A stretch of DNA of 64,000 nt from Choristoneura fumiferana. Lineage: Eukaryota > Arthropoda > Insecta > Lepidoptera > Tortricidae. The notes under the pieces are model-generated. The model was not told the DNA's origin and ran no database searches. It saw only the letters and a list, made by a program, of their open reading frames with translations. Shown here in pieces: positions 51,580 to 62,191 of the stretch (the stretch's first letter is position 1; every line of letters starts with the position of its first letter). The stretch lies in NCBI RefSeq assembly GCF_025370935.1, contig NC_133494.1:5863840-5927839 (forward strand). Reading direction: 5' to 3'. The translations under genes were made by a program, and so were the position numbers.

Positions 51580-54500
51580 GCACAATAGGTACCTACTGTA
51601 CTTATTTATATTTTAAAAGCTTTATTGTGGCTACTTTGCATGACTTGACCGCACTGTTTTGCAGATCAGCAAAGTACTCAGTTTATCCATTTAGTGGAAT
51701 AGTGGTCTATCATTCAGTAGGATATTACCTATTACTTTATAATATCGTTTACCGGTTTATACGTTATAGCCAGTGGTTTATAAAAAGGAAAGCCATAAAC
51801 ATCATTATTCGCATACAAATTGCTGTAGACATTATTGCCTTTTTATTATCCGTGTTGGCGTAGACTTGGTCGAGGAACTTTTTCATATTGGTGTTTTATG
51901 TCACAAAGTGAGTCGTCATGTTTTGTTAGATCTAGGGTCAACAGGCTTAGTGTCTCGAAAACTCCAGTTAAGTACTCGTAATCCCTCAGTTAGATTATCA
52001 AAAAATATTAAACATGTCTTTTTTAAATTAATCAAAAAAATATTAATTAATGTATTTATTTATTAATGTATTTGGGCACAAACGGTACAATAAAACTTAC
52101 ATTATAAACAATGACATCTAACATTGACCAACAAAGTTGCCACAGGTTATTAGTTCCCAATAATAAAGTATAAAACGGGTATAGAAATAACAAACACACA
52201 AAGAAAAGAAAAAGGCTACGCCTTGCAAAAAAGAGAACGTGCATATAACCCATTCTCAAAAAAATGGCATAACAAATTACTTAACTACTACTAATAACAG
52301 TCTTATATTTACTTAGAGAAATGCTAAATATATCAATGTCAGAGAATTTGCTGTTATACATTTTACAAACTCATTACTATTATAAAGATATAGGTAGTTA
52401 GAGTTCCGCGTGAAGTCACACTGTGGCGTGCAACACTTTTCAGCATGGCGTTACGTCACGACACGACCCTCCGTTTGTCATTTTTTGTTCAATTGACATT
52501 AGAAAGATACGTCCAATATTTTCTGATAATTTAACTGACGGACATAAATAGAATAATACTTTTTGAACCAGGAAACTAGGTACCCAACTGCAGAAGAAAA
52601 TTCATCACGCACGATTACAGCGAGAAGGTTTAACCCCTATTATGTCAAATTTAACAAAATCTAAGTGATAATAATTATGACAACTTTAGTGGCAAAAAGT
52701 TTTTAAATATCAAGTACGAGTTGGGCGTTTTCGAATAAAAGTGTACCCATTTCTTTCAATATGTATTTAATTTTTCATACTCAATTTTCCGAGTCAGTTT
52801 TGAGTTTTGAGTGTATGAAAAAACTTCACAAAACTGACATTTTCTTTTGGGTAATTTTTTTAAACTATCTGGATCGATTGTGCTCTTGATTGTGAGTAGG
52901 AAAAACCATTATTTTTCCAAAATTGAAAAAAAGAAAAAGTACACTTTTTTGTGAAAATGCCCAGTTATGCTAACCATGATTTAAGTATGGATGAAATTGG
53001 CTTGACTTAAAGTTCCTACCGCACTTTAAAGCGCCTGATGGTTGATGATGAGCAAATAATCTTCTGACGTTAACACAAAACTTGACCGAAAAGAAAGTAG
53101 GTAACGAACTATGTGTTAGAGAGTGTAAGCAGAAAAGCAGCTAACATCACAGTATACGAGTATAAAAATACCGTTCCTAACTTTAACCGTGAGTTGCACC
53201 GTTCGATTAATTTTGTAAACTATTTCTGACGTGAGTTTAAATAAAATTACAGTATTTTTTGTTTTTATTTGCTGTACTACTCGCTGTTTATATTTTAACC
53301 AGCTTAAGAGAGCGACTTTTTATTACATACCTACGAGTTAGTCTGAAAAGTTCTCTCTGTTTTACCGTCAGAACAAAATAAAATATACCTACCCTTAGCA
53401 CAAACTTTTTTATCTAAATCCTTTTTTGGGGCAAATAGAGGATTTTAACTACTCGTCTCTTAAAATAACGGAAAAGAAACATTTGTACGAGCTGGGAGAT
53501 TTTAATAGTTGGATTTTTCAGACACATTATTATTTTACTTTCAACATTAAGCTGGTATCCGTAAGGTTTTGTGAGGCTTTTAAGTCGCGGTGCTTAAATT
53601 GGATGAGTCACAATAAATTTCAACAAGCTTCAGCTGTCTCTTGTAAAGCTGTACCCGAAACTTGGCAGCTTGACACTTTAGAAGGAGATATAAATTAATC
53701 TCAGTTTCAAAATGGCGATGATGATGTCTCAAAGTTTAAGTATATTAGGTAAAAGTAAACATCATTAGCATCGCTGTATTGTGTATAATAAAGTCAGTTA
53801 CAAGTAATTGATTGATTCAGGCATTATTTTGCCGTCTATAACAATTCAAAATTCTTTTTAGCTTACTCCTAGGCCCCGAAGCGTACCCCAAAAGTTACAA
53901 TTGCTACAATTCCACATAATTGTCACTTTTTATGTGCAAAAGTTAACAATTATATTGATTTGTAGCACTGGTAATTTTTGTGGGACAGAGTGCACTTACG
54001 TCGACGTCAAAGATATCTTAACACTATAGTACCTGTCACTGTATGCCTTCATTTTTGATTCAACAAAAATCCTTCATATCTCGCAAAATAATGATCCTAT
54101 AATTTTAAGTATTTCAGCGCAAAAAAAAATATATAGAAAAATACACCTACGCCTAGTTTGTAAAATTTGCTTTTATTTTAAATTTCCCCCCTGCCTATAC
54201 CCCCTCCCCCTGCGGCACCTTAACTTTGGTAGGACTCGGCAGATCCTCATTTCTAGTGCCAAGATAAAGTTATAATCAAAGTTTTATTGATGTACATATT
54301 TTGCAGCCAAAATAATGCTCTTATTTCTGTAGTATGCTGCCAATACTTACAGCTAGATACCTACAGTAGATTGTCACCAAATAAAGCATAATAAGTAATA
54401 ATAGTACAGGTGAACAAATCTTATTTCATGAACGCTGAAAGTTCATACTCGCGCAGTCGCAGTTCTCTGGAATAAATAGAACAAGTCAACAAATAGGAAT

Positions 54501-55080
54501 ATGGACCTCCCCAAAGTAACGCTTGATTCAATTAATTGAACAAATAGAAATTACCCTCAAAGTCAACACAACATGACTGTGTTGTTACATCTCATGTTCT
54601 GAGAATGGATGCTATGTCACGTACAGTTTGTCGCATAATTGTTATTGACCAGCATCCGTGGGTTGTGTACATATTGATTGCCATGAGAATATTAGCGTAT
54701 TGGATAAGCATTGCGCTCAAGAGATAGATATATGTAAGTTTCCTAATCGTTTTCTTGAAGGCATCTAGGATTTGAAGGAGACGGGCATATGAAGGTATGA
54801 ATACATAAAATATATAAAAGCTTCAGCACTCTTGTAAACAGCGTGATAGAAATATTTATAAGATATGGAGGAATAAATCGTAATGGATGTGTTATAAATA
54901 TTGAGCAATATGTTACAATATTAGGTCTCAATTATTATTTAAACTCATTTCAGCGTTAGTTTGTTTCGTATAGACTGTCGTCATCACAAGATTCGTGCAC
55001 GGGTTACTTACACATATAGTGTGTGTGTAAGCTTGCTCTAAAGCGGGAAGCAGGTGGACAGGAGCGGTGAGCGTATTTTA
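51580..55080. other. Long AT-rich stretch, no gene identified
   Basis: I looked for minus-strand exons of the lipase gene, such as a GHSLG-type motif, and found none. Open frames at 51627-52259 and 53426-53698 are unrecognised. A possible old LINE 3' UTR lies at about 52060-52260. Confidence 0.35.
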
Positions 55081-56279
55081 TTTTCATTGCGCGGTCGAGA
55101 GGCTCACCTTACAGTAGTTAAATCTAGTGACACAGGCAATGAACAGTGAAAACGCACACCGTACCGCTGTTCGCTGTCGTCCTGCATAGTAAACGTTCGG
55201 CCAACGTCGACTAACCTGAAAGACACCAGCAGTATGTAGTTTCATCTCACTCCAACGTATAACTTCATTGCATAGGTTGGCCGACGTTGCCCAGCATATG
55301 TATAGAACGACTCCTTGACGTACGTAGTAAAAGCTCACGTGAAAATGCTGACCTCAACTGTCAATGACTTTGTGACGATTGAAACTTATATGTCTTTATG
55401 AACACATGGCTCGTGTAGATATACATAATCTGCTGCTAACTGTATACTGTATGTTATGTAATTTGAAAGAACAATGTAAAAAAAACTACTTTTTCCACAC
55501 AAAACCATTCCATTCACCATCACCACCATTCCCATTTTTTTTTGTCAGCAAAAATATAAACAGCAGGAGCGTCAAGCATGCACAAAAATCTCTAACTTGC
55601 AGTAAAGCGGGGTTCGAGAAAATGGTAGCGGCAAAACTCATTGTGACCCAAACTTTGGCCACAGGAGGTAATTGGTTTAGGTACCTAATTAATAAGAGAG
55701 TTGAAACAGTAACAGTAAGCCGATACTTTCGCAATTTTATGGCACGTAAAAGTTACCGGTATTTTTACGAGAAATCTAATTGTCTGGAAGAAACACGTCT
55801 GGTAGGTACCTAAAGCTGGAAGTTCAAGGATTTTTTAAAAAGGACTCCGGATGAAGATTAATCTACCGTTAAACTGAACTTTGGGCCCTGTTTTCTTCAG
55901 CGCGTAGGCAACCTAGAAAACCCGTTCATAACTAGTTAAACCGTGCCGTGCCCGTTTGAGTATAGGAAGGACCCATCTCTTTCCGTAGTTGTCGTAAAAC
56001 GTGGCTTAGGGGGGTGTGAAAATGGGCAGCAGCGCTCTCTATTGTTAACTACGAACTCAAGACTAGCACTGCGATGTATGGAAGGCAAGCGGAAAACACT
56101 ACACTAATTCAGAAAGTATAATCTTTGATCGACAACTCCAACTAATCTGTCAAAAGTGAGCGACATAGTGTGTGTAGCGTCGCATCGCATAGTTTGTGAA
56201 CCCATATACGAGTATACTAGATAATTTTCAGTTTCACCCTCATAAGGTCATGCAAAATAAAAAAATATCGCAATTGCGC
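55081..56279. other. Intergenic/intronic, partly repetitive
   Basis: The segment 55090-55330 has short inverted cggccaacgtcg / ttggccgacgtt words and may be a foldback. The segment 55975-56080 (ctctttccgtagttgtcgta, cagcagcgctctctattgtt) reads like a known lepidopteran repeat. No exon was recognised. Confidence 0.35.
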
Positions 56280-56379
56280 NNNNNNNNNNNNNNNNNNNNN
56301 NNNNNNNNNNNNNNNNNNNNNNNNNNNNNNNNNNNNNNNNNNNNNNNNNNNNNNNNNNNNNNNNNNNNNNNNNNNNNNN
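56280..56379. other. Assembly gap (100 N)
   Basis: A run of exactly 100 N, so of unknown true size. It lies downstream (in gene direction) of the last recognised lipase exon and could hide further exons. Confidence 0.99.
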
Positions 56380-56949
56380 CTGCGCCTCTGGGAAAATCTT
56401 GTTAGGTACGTCGTACGATAATAGGTTGGTAGGTATGACTGACAATCAAATAGTTGCATAAAATATTAAATCAAATTGTGATGAGTTTCTTGACGGTCTT
56501 CATGGTTGAGTGGTTAATAAGTTATGAGCTTGTATTTTTTTTATTACTAACTTGACATAATATAATGGCTTGAAATTGGTAAAACTAAAACCTTTACAAA
56601 AACTGAAAAAAGTCTTACTAATGCTCGTCTTAACTAATGGCACAAGCACAGTCATATCACATAGTTATCCTTTCTCGTATGCCAATGATTGGTAAGTGAC
56701 GATGATAGTGTGGGGCGAGGCTACATACATTACTTAGAGAGATCTCTCTCCAGCCGCATGTTATGCCTGGGAACCGAAGTCCGAAGGTGGAGCGACGGAA
56801 ATTGTAGATATATATATGCTTAAGAATTATGAACTTGCGCGATGCTGGTTTTGGAGTAACTATACTTGCTCACTAGATGACGCTAGGAGTTGCTACAGTT
56901 CTAGACTTTGTGTACCTAACCTACCTACGCCTAAAGACAAATAACTCAC

Positions 56950-57265
56950 CGACAACAGCAGCACGTCAAATGCCGCGCCAACTTGCAGAAACCAGTGAAG
57001 CAATGTCGATACAGCACGTACGGCCAGCCGTAGGCCGCTATGGACAGCCTCAGATAATGCAAAGCATCCTTCAGATTCATCCAAGGCGGCGTCTCCGAAA
57101 ATATCTTATTGACATCCGTGGTGTATATCGGTTCTTCGTCGTTCAGCATCTGGATGCGGCGCATTTCTCTCGTTTCCCGCTTCTGCCTGACTCTGAGGAG
57201 TACGCAGCCTGCCACCACGTCCGAGGGAACCAGATCCGTTGATCTGAACAGGGCGCTCAGGAGAG
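56950..57265 (-). CDS. DAGLB: Diacylglycerol lipase (beta-like), exon before the catalytic domain
   Basis: Diacylglycerol lipases are membrane enzymes that cut diacylglycerol at sn-1 to give 2-acylglycerols such as the endocannabinoid 2-AG. This 316-base exon completes an alanine codon from the previous exon and encodes 104 further codons. Conserved blocks are LFRSTDLVPSDVVAG, a basic VRQKRETREMRR stretch, LKDALHYLRL, AAYGWP and a TCCCC cysteine run. In animal DAGLs these lie between the last membrane helix and the lipase domain. The acceptor is tttttctag and the donor cg|gtgagt, leaving phase 2. The STDLVPSD wording is closer to the beta than the alpha form as I recall them, but alpha (inaE-like) cannot be excluded. 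The catalytic GxSxG exon was not found below this point; the 56280 gap lies there. Confidence 0.88.
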
Positions 57266-57691
57266 CTAGAAAAATGGAATCAGTGAATAGACTAGCCTAA
57301 ATATTAAACAACAATGACGGTTACTATTACTTGATTGAGCTAATGAACTTTATTGTATCTACCTTATTGAACTTTTGTATTACAAACTCTCAAAATAAAA
57401 AAAATACTGTGATTACATCCACAATACATTCGAGGAAATTGAATCGCGTACCGGGTGGAAACTTTTTTCATAACCAGTTTCACTATATGTTTTTTTCGTA
57501 CGTACCTACTCGTATAACATGACATCAGTAGCACAGCGGTTCCTCCCTGGTACACAATTCAGTTTCTTTGTCTTTGACTGTACATTTAGTTTGTTGTGAG
57601 TTTGTTGGAGGACTATGGAATATCACTGGCACGATTTCTTACACAAAAAAGGTTAAGTATATTTTCTGTTTTTTTTATTTCGAATATTTAC
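57266..57691 (-). other. Lipase intron, 426 bases
   Basis: Bounded by gtaaat at the donor and tttttctag at the acceptor. It is AT-rich with several open frames that have no support. No repeat recognised. Confidence 0.75.
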
Positions 57692-57913
57692 CTGCAACCT
57701 GTTGGAAAGCTTCCTTCCCGTGTTCGTCGCGCTTCAGCCAACAGAACGCCCATCGGAATCTCCTTGACCACAGTCCCGTCACCTTCCTGTGATGCCGCAC
57801 CTGGTTGGGCGTATCTTGCATGTCTCCATAGTTCACCGAACCCAGTGGGTCGAATACCATGAACAGACCGAACACCGTGAGCCCCAGTTGCACCCAGTTG
57901 AATAGGACTATAC
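57692..57913 (-). CDS. DAGLB: Diacylglycerol lipase (beta-like), exon with last membrane segment
   Basis: The 222-base exon starts after cattttcag with GT, which completes a serine codon (A|GT) from the exon at 60984-61096. It ends with G, which starts an alanine codon (G|CT) completed at 57265. It encodes IVLFNWVQLGLTVFGLFMVF, the fourth transmembrane helix of the family, then the diagnostic FDPLG motif. A cytosolic linker follows with GLWSRRFRWAFCWLKRDEH and a QQVA end. In known DAGLs the order NW helix, FDPLG, W-x-x-R linker, then LVPSD is the same. Donor gtaaat is acceptable. Exon lengths and phases (1 in, 1 out) agree on both sides. Confidence 0.88.
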
Positions 57914-58486
57914 CTGAAAATGAAGGAGAGGATTAACTTGTTTTTATTTAAAGTAAGTGGCGTTAAAGATAACACGTCTGGCAAACGCTGTATAAATATC
58001 TACTGTAACTGAGAGGTGATGCATCCGATGACATAGTACAACCCATCTAACTCACAAATACCGATTGCATGCATTTAACTCTTCCATAACGTCCAAAGCC
58101 CGAGGTCGGCTCCATAGGAGCACCCTTTGGCAGGCTAAGTTAAAATAATCCCTTGCTGGGTGACCCGTTTGGCAGCTCGCCCTCTCTCCGGTAAGCTGTA
58201 AAAGCTGTCTGAGGCTAACAGCAACAGTTCGTTCGAAAAAAAGCCTCTCCAGGTTGCCTAGCTAAATGTTCACCCCATACCACTAACGTATAAGTAGGAT
58301 CATTGAGATCGTTCTTTTCACGTATGTATGTATGAACGTATGCAATTTTCCTGTGATTGGATAAAAGTAGGCTTTTACTGCTCTGACATTTGCGTTCACT
58401 GTATTTTTATGGCTGGGGAACGCCTACCTACATCGAAGCAATCATGGTAAACCGCAGCACGTAGGTACGCGATTTTTCCATCTTTT

Positions 58487-59093
58487 TAGGGTTCCGGAGC
58501 CAAAATAGCAAAAGCAGAGTCCTTATAGTTTCGCCATGTCTGTCTGTCTGTCCGTCCGTCCGCAGATTTGGTCAGGGACTATGAATGCTAGAAAGCTGTT
58601 ATTTTGCACGGATATATATGCAAACTATGCCGAAAAAATGGTATAATAAAAAAAATATTTTTTTAAGGATATCTCCCATAGACGTAAAGTGGGGGTGATT
58701 TTTTTTCTCATCCAACCCTATAGTGTGGGGTATCGTTTGATAGGTTTTTTAAAACCATTAGGGGTGATTTTTTTGCGAAATATTCAACTTTAAAGTACAA
58801 ATTTTCATTAAAATTTAGCGCCCCCTAAAATCTAAACTGGTGGGTGGAAAAATACGAAAAAATTCAGGATGGTAAAGTATATCAAACTTTCAAGGAAAAC
58901 TATAACGGCTAAGTTTGCTTGAGAATTATTAGTAGTTTTACTCTTAAATAGCCGCCTAAGGTATAAAATATACCTAAACTTGGAAGATTCCGTATAAAAT
59001 ACGAAATCCTTAGAAAAATATTACTTATTTTTTTCGAAATGGCTACGGAACCCTATCTTGGGCGTATCCGACACGCTCTTGGTCGGTTTTTTT
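58487..59093 (+). repeat. 'agggttccg' spacer repeat in lipase intron
   Basis: Nearly full copy from agggttccggagccaaaata to tccgacacgctcttggtcgg plus T run, with a small deletion around the g/c-run. Confidence 0.85.
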
Positions 59094-60412
59094 AACTACC
59101 ACCATTTGGTGAAATCCCAAAGGTTTGGCATGGTGATTTAATTAGTTTAACACATACACAGGGGAACATCAACATATTTTAATTTTAATTACCTATGCTT
59201 TAGTGGGTCACTGTGCTTTTATCCTGATAAGGTTTAGCCTGTGATAATGTTTTGATCATTTTGTTGTGGTGTACATAGTTAAATTAGCAATAAGTACATG
59301 TGCTGTGAAAGATTATGAAGTATGCACGTGCGTCCAAGTTGGTCACATTTTTATTCCATTAGGATCTCAGGGGGTCTATTATTGCATTTCCAAATCCGTA
59401 CTAGTCGTTATACCGCCGGCATTTGTCAATAACATTTACTTGTTTTGTACATACAAAGCCGCTTTAACTACTAAATAAAATATCCAATAGGCTTGAGGAA
59501 TAACGTCAAATTGTAAAGAATTCAAATTCTACGAATTTTTAAATTGAAAACTTTAAGTTTACTTATATTGATATTTTTTTAGTAGCAATGTAGTTCACCA
59601 CCGTGAAGGTCCCTAATCGCGATGGCCACTCCATACTTTAGCCACCGGTTAACCAGTGAGCAGAACGCATATTATGATGATATGATTATAATTAATTGTA
59701 TGGCAGAAAGTTTGAAACATAAAGCGACGATAAGCCGTATTAAACAAGCATTGTGCAGCTTTATTTAAAAACCAACTGGTCGCCTTGTTTTTGGCTCTTC
59801 TGAACATAGGTATAGGTAGTTGTTCCTAATGAATGCTAGAATTTACAACCTTCATAAGTATTTATTAGCTTAATACTTAATAAATATATTCTGACTTTGA
59901 ATTTAATTTACCAATGCTAGTCTACGTGTAATGTAATTATAATTTGAAATATAAGTAAGTACGATAAACCGAAGGCTCCTTTATACAAATGGAAATTTAG
60001 TGGCTGGCGTTTGGAGTTAATGGTGTTTAATTAACATCTAAATCCGAACAAACACGTGACAGACATTATTTATCGTTGAATTTGATTTCAGTTGTGACCT
60101 TATGACCTTATGTATAATAAATGACTGCCATGAGGTCAAAAATATTTAAGCTATATTAAATTATATTTGTTTAAATTATTTTATCGCCGTTTTATGTTTT
60201 GAATTGAATTTTGCGGTAAAATTATTTGATGGGTACTTCCTCAAATAGTTTTTGAATAAATGGTTTCTTGTTTCCACTTTGTCCAATTTTATGTCCAAGT
60301 TCTACAATATTTACGTGTAAAATACATGTCTTTTTTAGACAATATTTGTATGTCCGTAGCCTCTTTTCTGCTTCATCTTGCAATTTTCCAACCAGTTCAT
60401 TATCTATTAATA

Positions 60413-60601
60413 CCTTTAAACGAGCAATTCTTGTATGTATATATATATATTTCGGGGATCTCGGGATCGGCTCCAACGATTTCAATGAAATTTGGTATGT
60501 AGGGGTTTTGGGGATGAAAAATCGATTTAGCTTGGTCTTATCTCTGGGAAAACGCTTGTTATCGAGTTTTAGCCCGAGCAAAGCTCGGTCACCCAGGTAC
60601 T
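60413..60601 (+). repeat. 'ttcggggatctcggaaacgg' repeat in lipase intron
   Basis: The best copy in the window: ctttaaacgagcaattcttg, a (ta)n stretch, tttcggggatctcgggatcg, cttggtcttatctctgggaa and agcccgagcaaagctcggtc, then acccaggtac. Confidence 0.8.
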
Positions 60602-60983
60602 GACATTTACTACGAGAACATTCTGCGGCGATCACTATTTAAATGATTCGACTCTACCATAATCTTACGTAACAGCTAATTTCGATGACACCGAGAAAAT
60701 GGGTTCTAGATTAATCTGATGATAAAAGACGAAAATTCGCGGTTGTGGCCGGAGTATTAGAGACAGTCAACTTTAAAGTGTACCTATGTTGTTCTGTCTC
60801 GTAACTCAAGAGACATCAGTACACTTAGAAAAATCTTTGCAATGTAGACTATTATATGAGGCATGAAAGAATTGCCTTAAAACAACAACTAACTTTTAGT
60901 GGGTTTGTATACCTTATAGAATCATACTTTTAATAAGTCACTCGGAAGACCATAGACACTAGCTATACTAAAAAGTGACTTAC

Positions 60984-61096
60984 TCTGGATGACTATGCTG
61001 GAGAACGTGTCTGAAACAGAGCACTCGATGACGTCACAGAACATCCACATGGTGCCCATCACATTCAACGCGATCTCAGGCAGCACCAACAGCACT
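60984..61096 (-). CDS. DAGLB: Diacylglycerol lipase (beta-like), exon with third membrane segment
   Basis: This 113-base exon begins with A (third base of a split codon) after the acceptor gttgttacag and ends with A before gtaagt. Between them are 37 codons: VLLVLPEIALNVMGTMWMFC, then DVIECS and a stretch ending SSIVIQ. The family has a helix here with the pattern L-x-x-P-E-x-x-x-x-x-x-G-x-x-W, followed by a short extracellular cysteine-bearing loop, which fits. The final A joins GT of the next exon to give serine. The N-terminal exons (MPG-x-V-x-F-x-R-R-W and the first two helices) should lie above 61096 but were not recognised within the window. The gene therefore extends beyond it or has small exons I missed. 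Confidence 0.82.
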
Positions 61097-62020
61097 CTGT
61101 AACAACGACAACCAATTATGTCTTAGCTTACACAGCTGTCATACTCTCTATAATATTCCTCTGTACATTATGTGTGCAGCGACATCCTTGACTTCACGAC
61201 TTCAGTTTAATTGGTCTATTAGAATCGAAACTCAGATGACTAGCAAACAAAACAAGACTCAAGAAACTCAGATAAAAAAAACTCTTCAAGGGATTAGAAT
61301 TATCATCACGTAGATACTTATTTGGTACAAATCACGCGATAAATAACCATCTATTGTTTTGTGTCTTGTGTGAAAACAATTAGTTTTCTTTTATTTGAGC
61401 ACACGTCAAACTACCTGGCAGTGTCTAAATAATATATGTACTTAAGTTTCTTTCAATGTCAACATTGGTATAAATACTAGAATCAGCAATAGTATCGATG
61501 GAGCCATATTTATACACAGAATTGAATTGCACTAAATAAAATCCGATTTCTAAATTCATTTCTAAGCATTAACCGTGTAGGTACAGGTTGATTCAAAGAA
61601 CTGGCACGAATTAACTGAATGAGTGCTAAACTGAAGTACTGATAACATAGGTAGACGTATCACACAAAGGTGTGCATCACGATATTGTTTACAAAATATT
61701 AGGAAGCCCCTGTATAAGAACGGTACTGACACAGTGAAGTGACATTGCTTTCGTTCAATTCATTGGTGCCGGCCGGCACGGCATAGCTTCATAGGTCGAT
61801 TCACAGGAGCTGCTATAGCCCAGAATAACTAATAGTACTAATAGTTATCATTCAAAAATGATCGGAGGATTCAGTGATCAGCAGAAGTAGAGTTTTCTAA
61901 GTTATTGCATAGTTATATAGCATATATGGGTATTTCAAATTTTAGGTCCCAAATATGTTTGGAAGTAAAGTAAATACCCGTTATGCGTTTAAAATTTCTA
62001 CCGCAGCGAACAAAAGAGCT
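61097..62020. other. Probable lipase intron or flank, nothing recognised
   Basis: AT-rich sequence without a visible exon of the expected upstream part or a clear repeat. Confidence 0.4.
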
Positions 62021-62024
62021 GATG

Positions 62025-62191
62025 ATCTTTAAACGGCGGAACCGATTTTGATTAAACATGTCTAAGAACCATCGCTAGAAAACCTGCTTTCAAATAAAAA
62101 AAACCGCATTCAAATCGGTCCACCCGCTTAAGAGCTACGGTGCCACGTACAGACTTATAACACCCCTCTTTTTTTGCGTCGGGGTTAATAA
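62025..62191 (-). repeat. 'aacccccgacgcaaaaagag' repeat, partial
   Basis: Minus-strand copy ending near ttaaccccgacgcaaaaaaa, with the middle (tgtctg tract) deleted and the start lost. Confidence 0.7.

Larger units (their letters stand above)
57914..60983 (-). other. Lipase intron, about 3.07 kb, repeat-bearing
   Basis: Consensus donor gtaagt and acceptor cattttcag bound it. It holds an 'agggttccg' repeat (58487-59093) and a 'ttcggggatctcgg' repeat (60413-60600), both on the strand opposite to the gene. Otherwise AT-rich; a hypothetical frame at 59266-59478 has no support. Confidence 0.75.

Noticed and set aside
55379..55813. 144-codon plus-strand frame
   Set aside because: No homology recognised, mixed composition, opposite to the lipase gene, and no splice or promoter signals.
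50000..56949. Expected catalytic (GHSLG) exons of the lipase on the minus strand
   Set aside because: I searched by eye for the motif and for the conserved stretch after the CCCC run and saw no match, so none is annotated.
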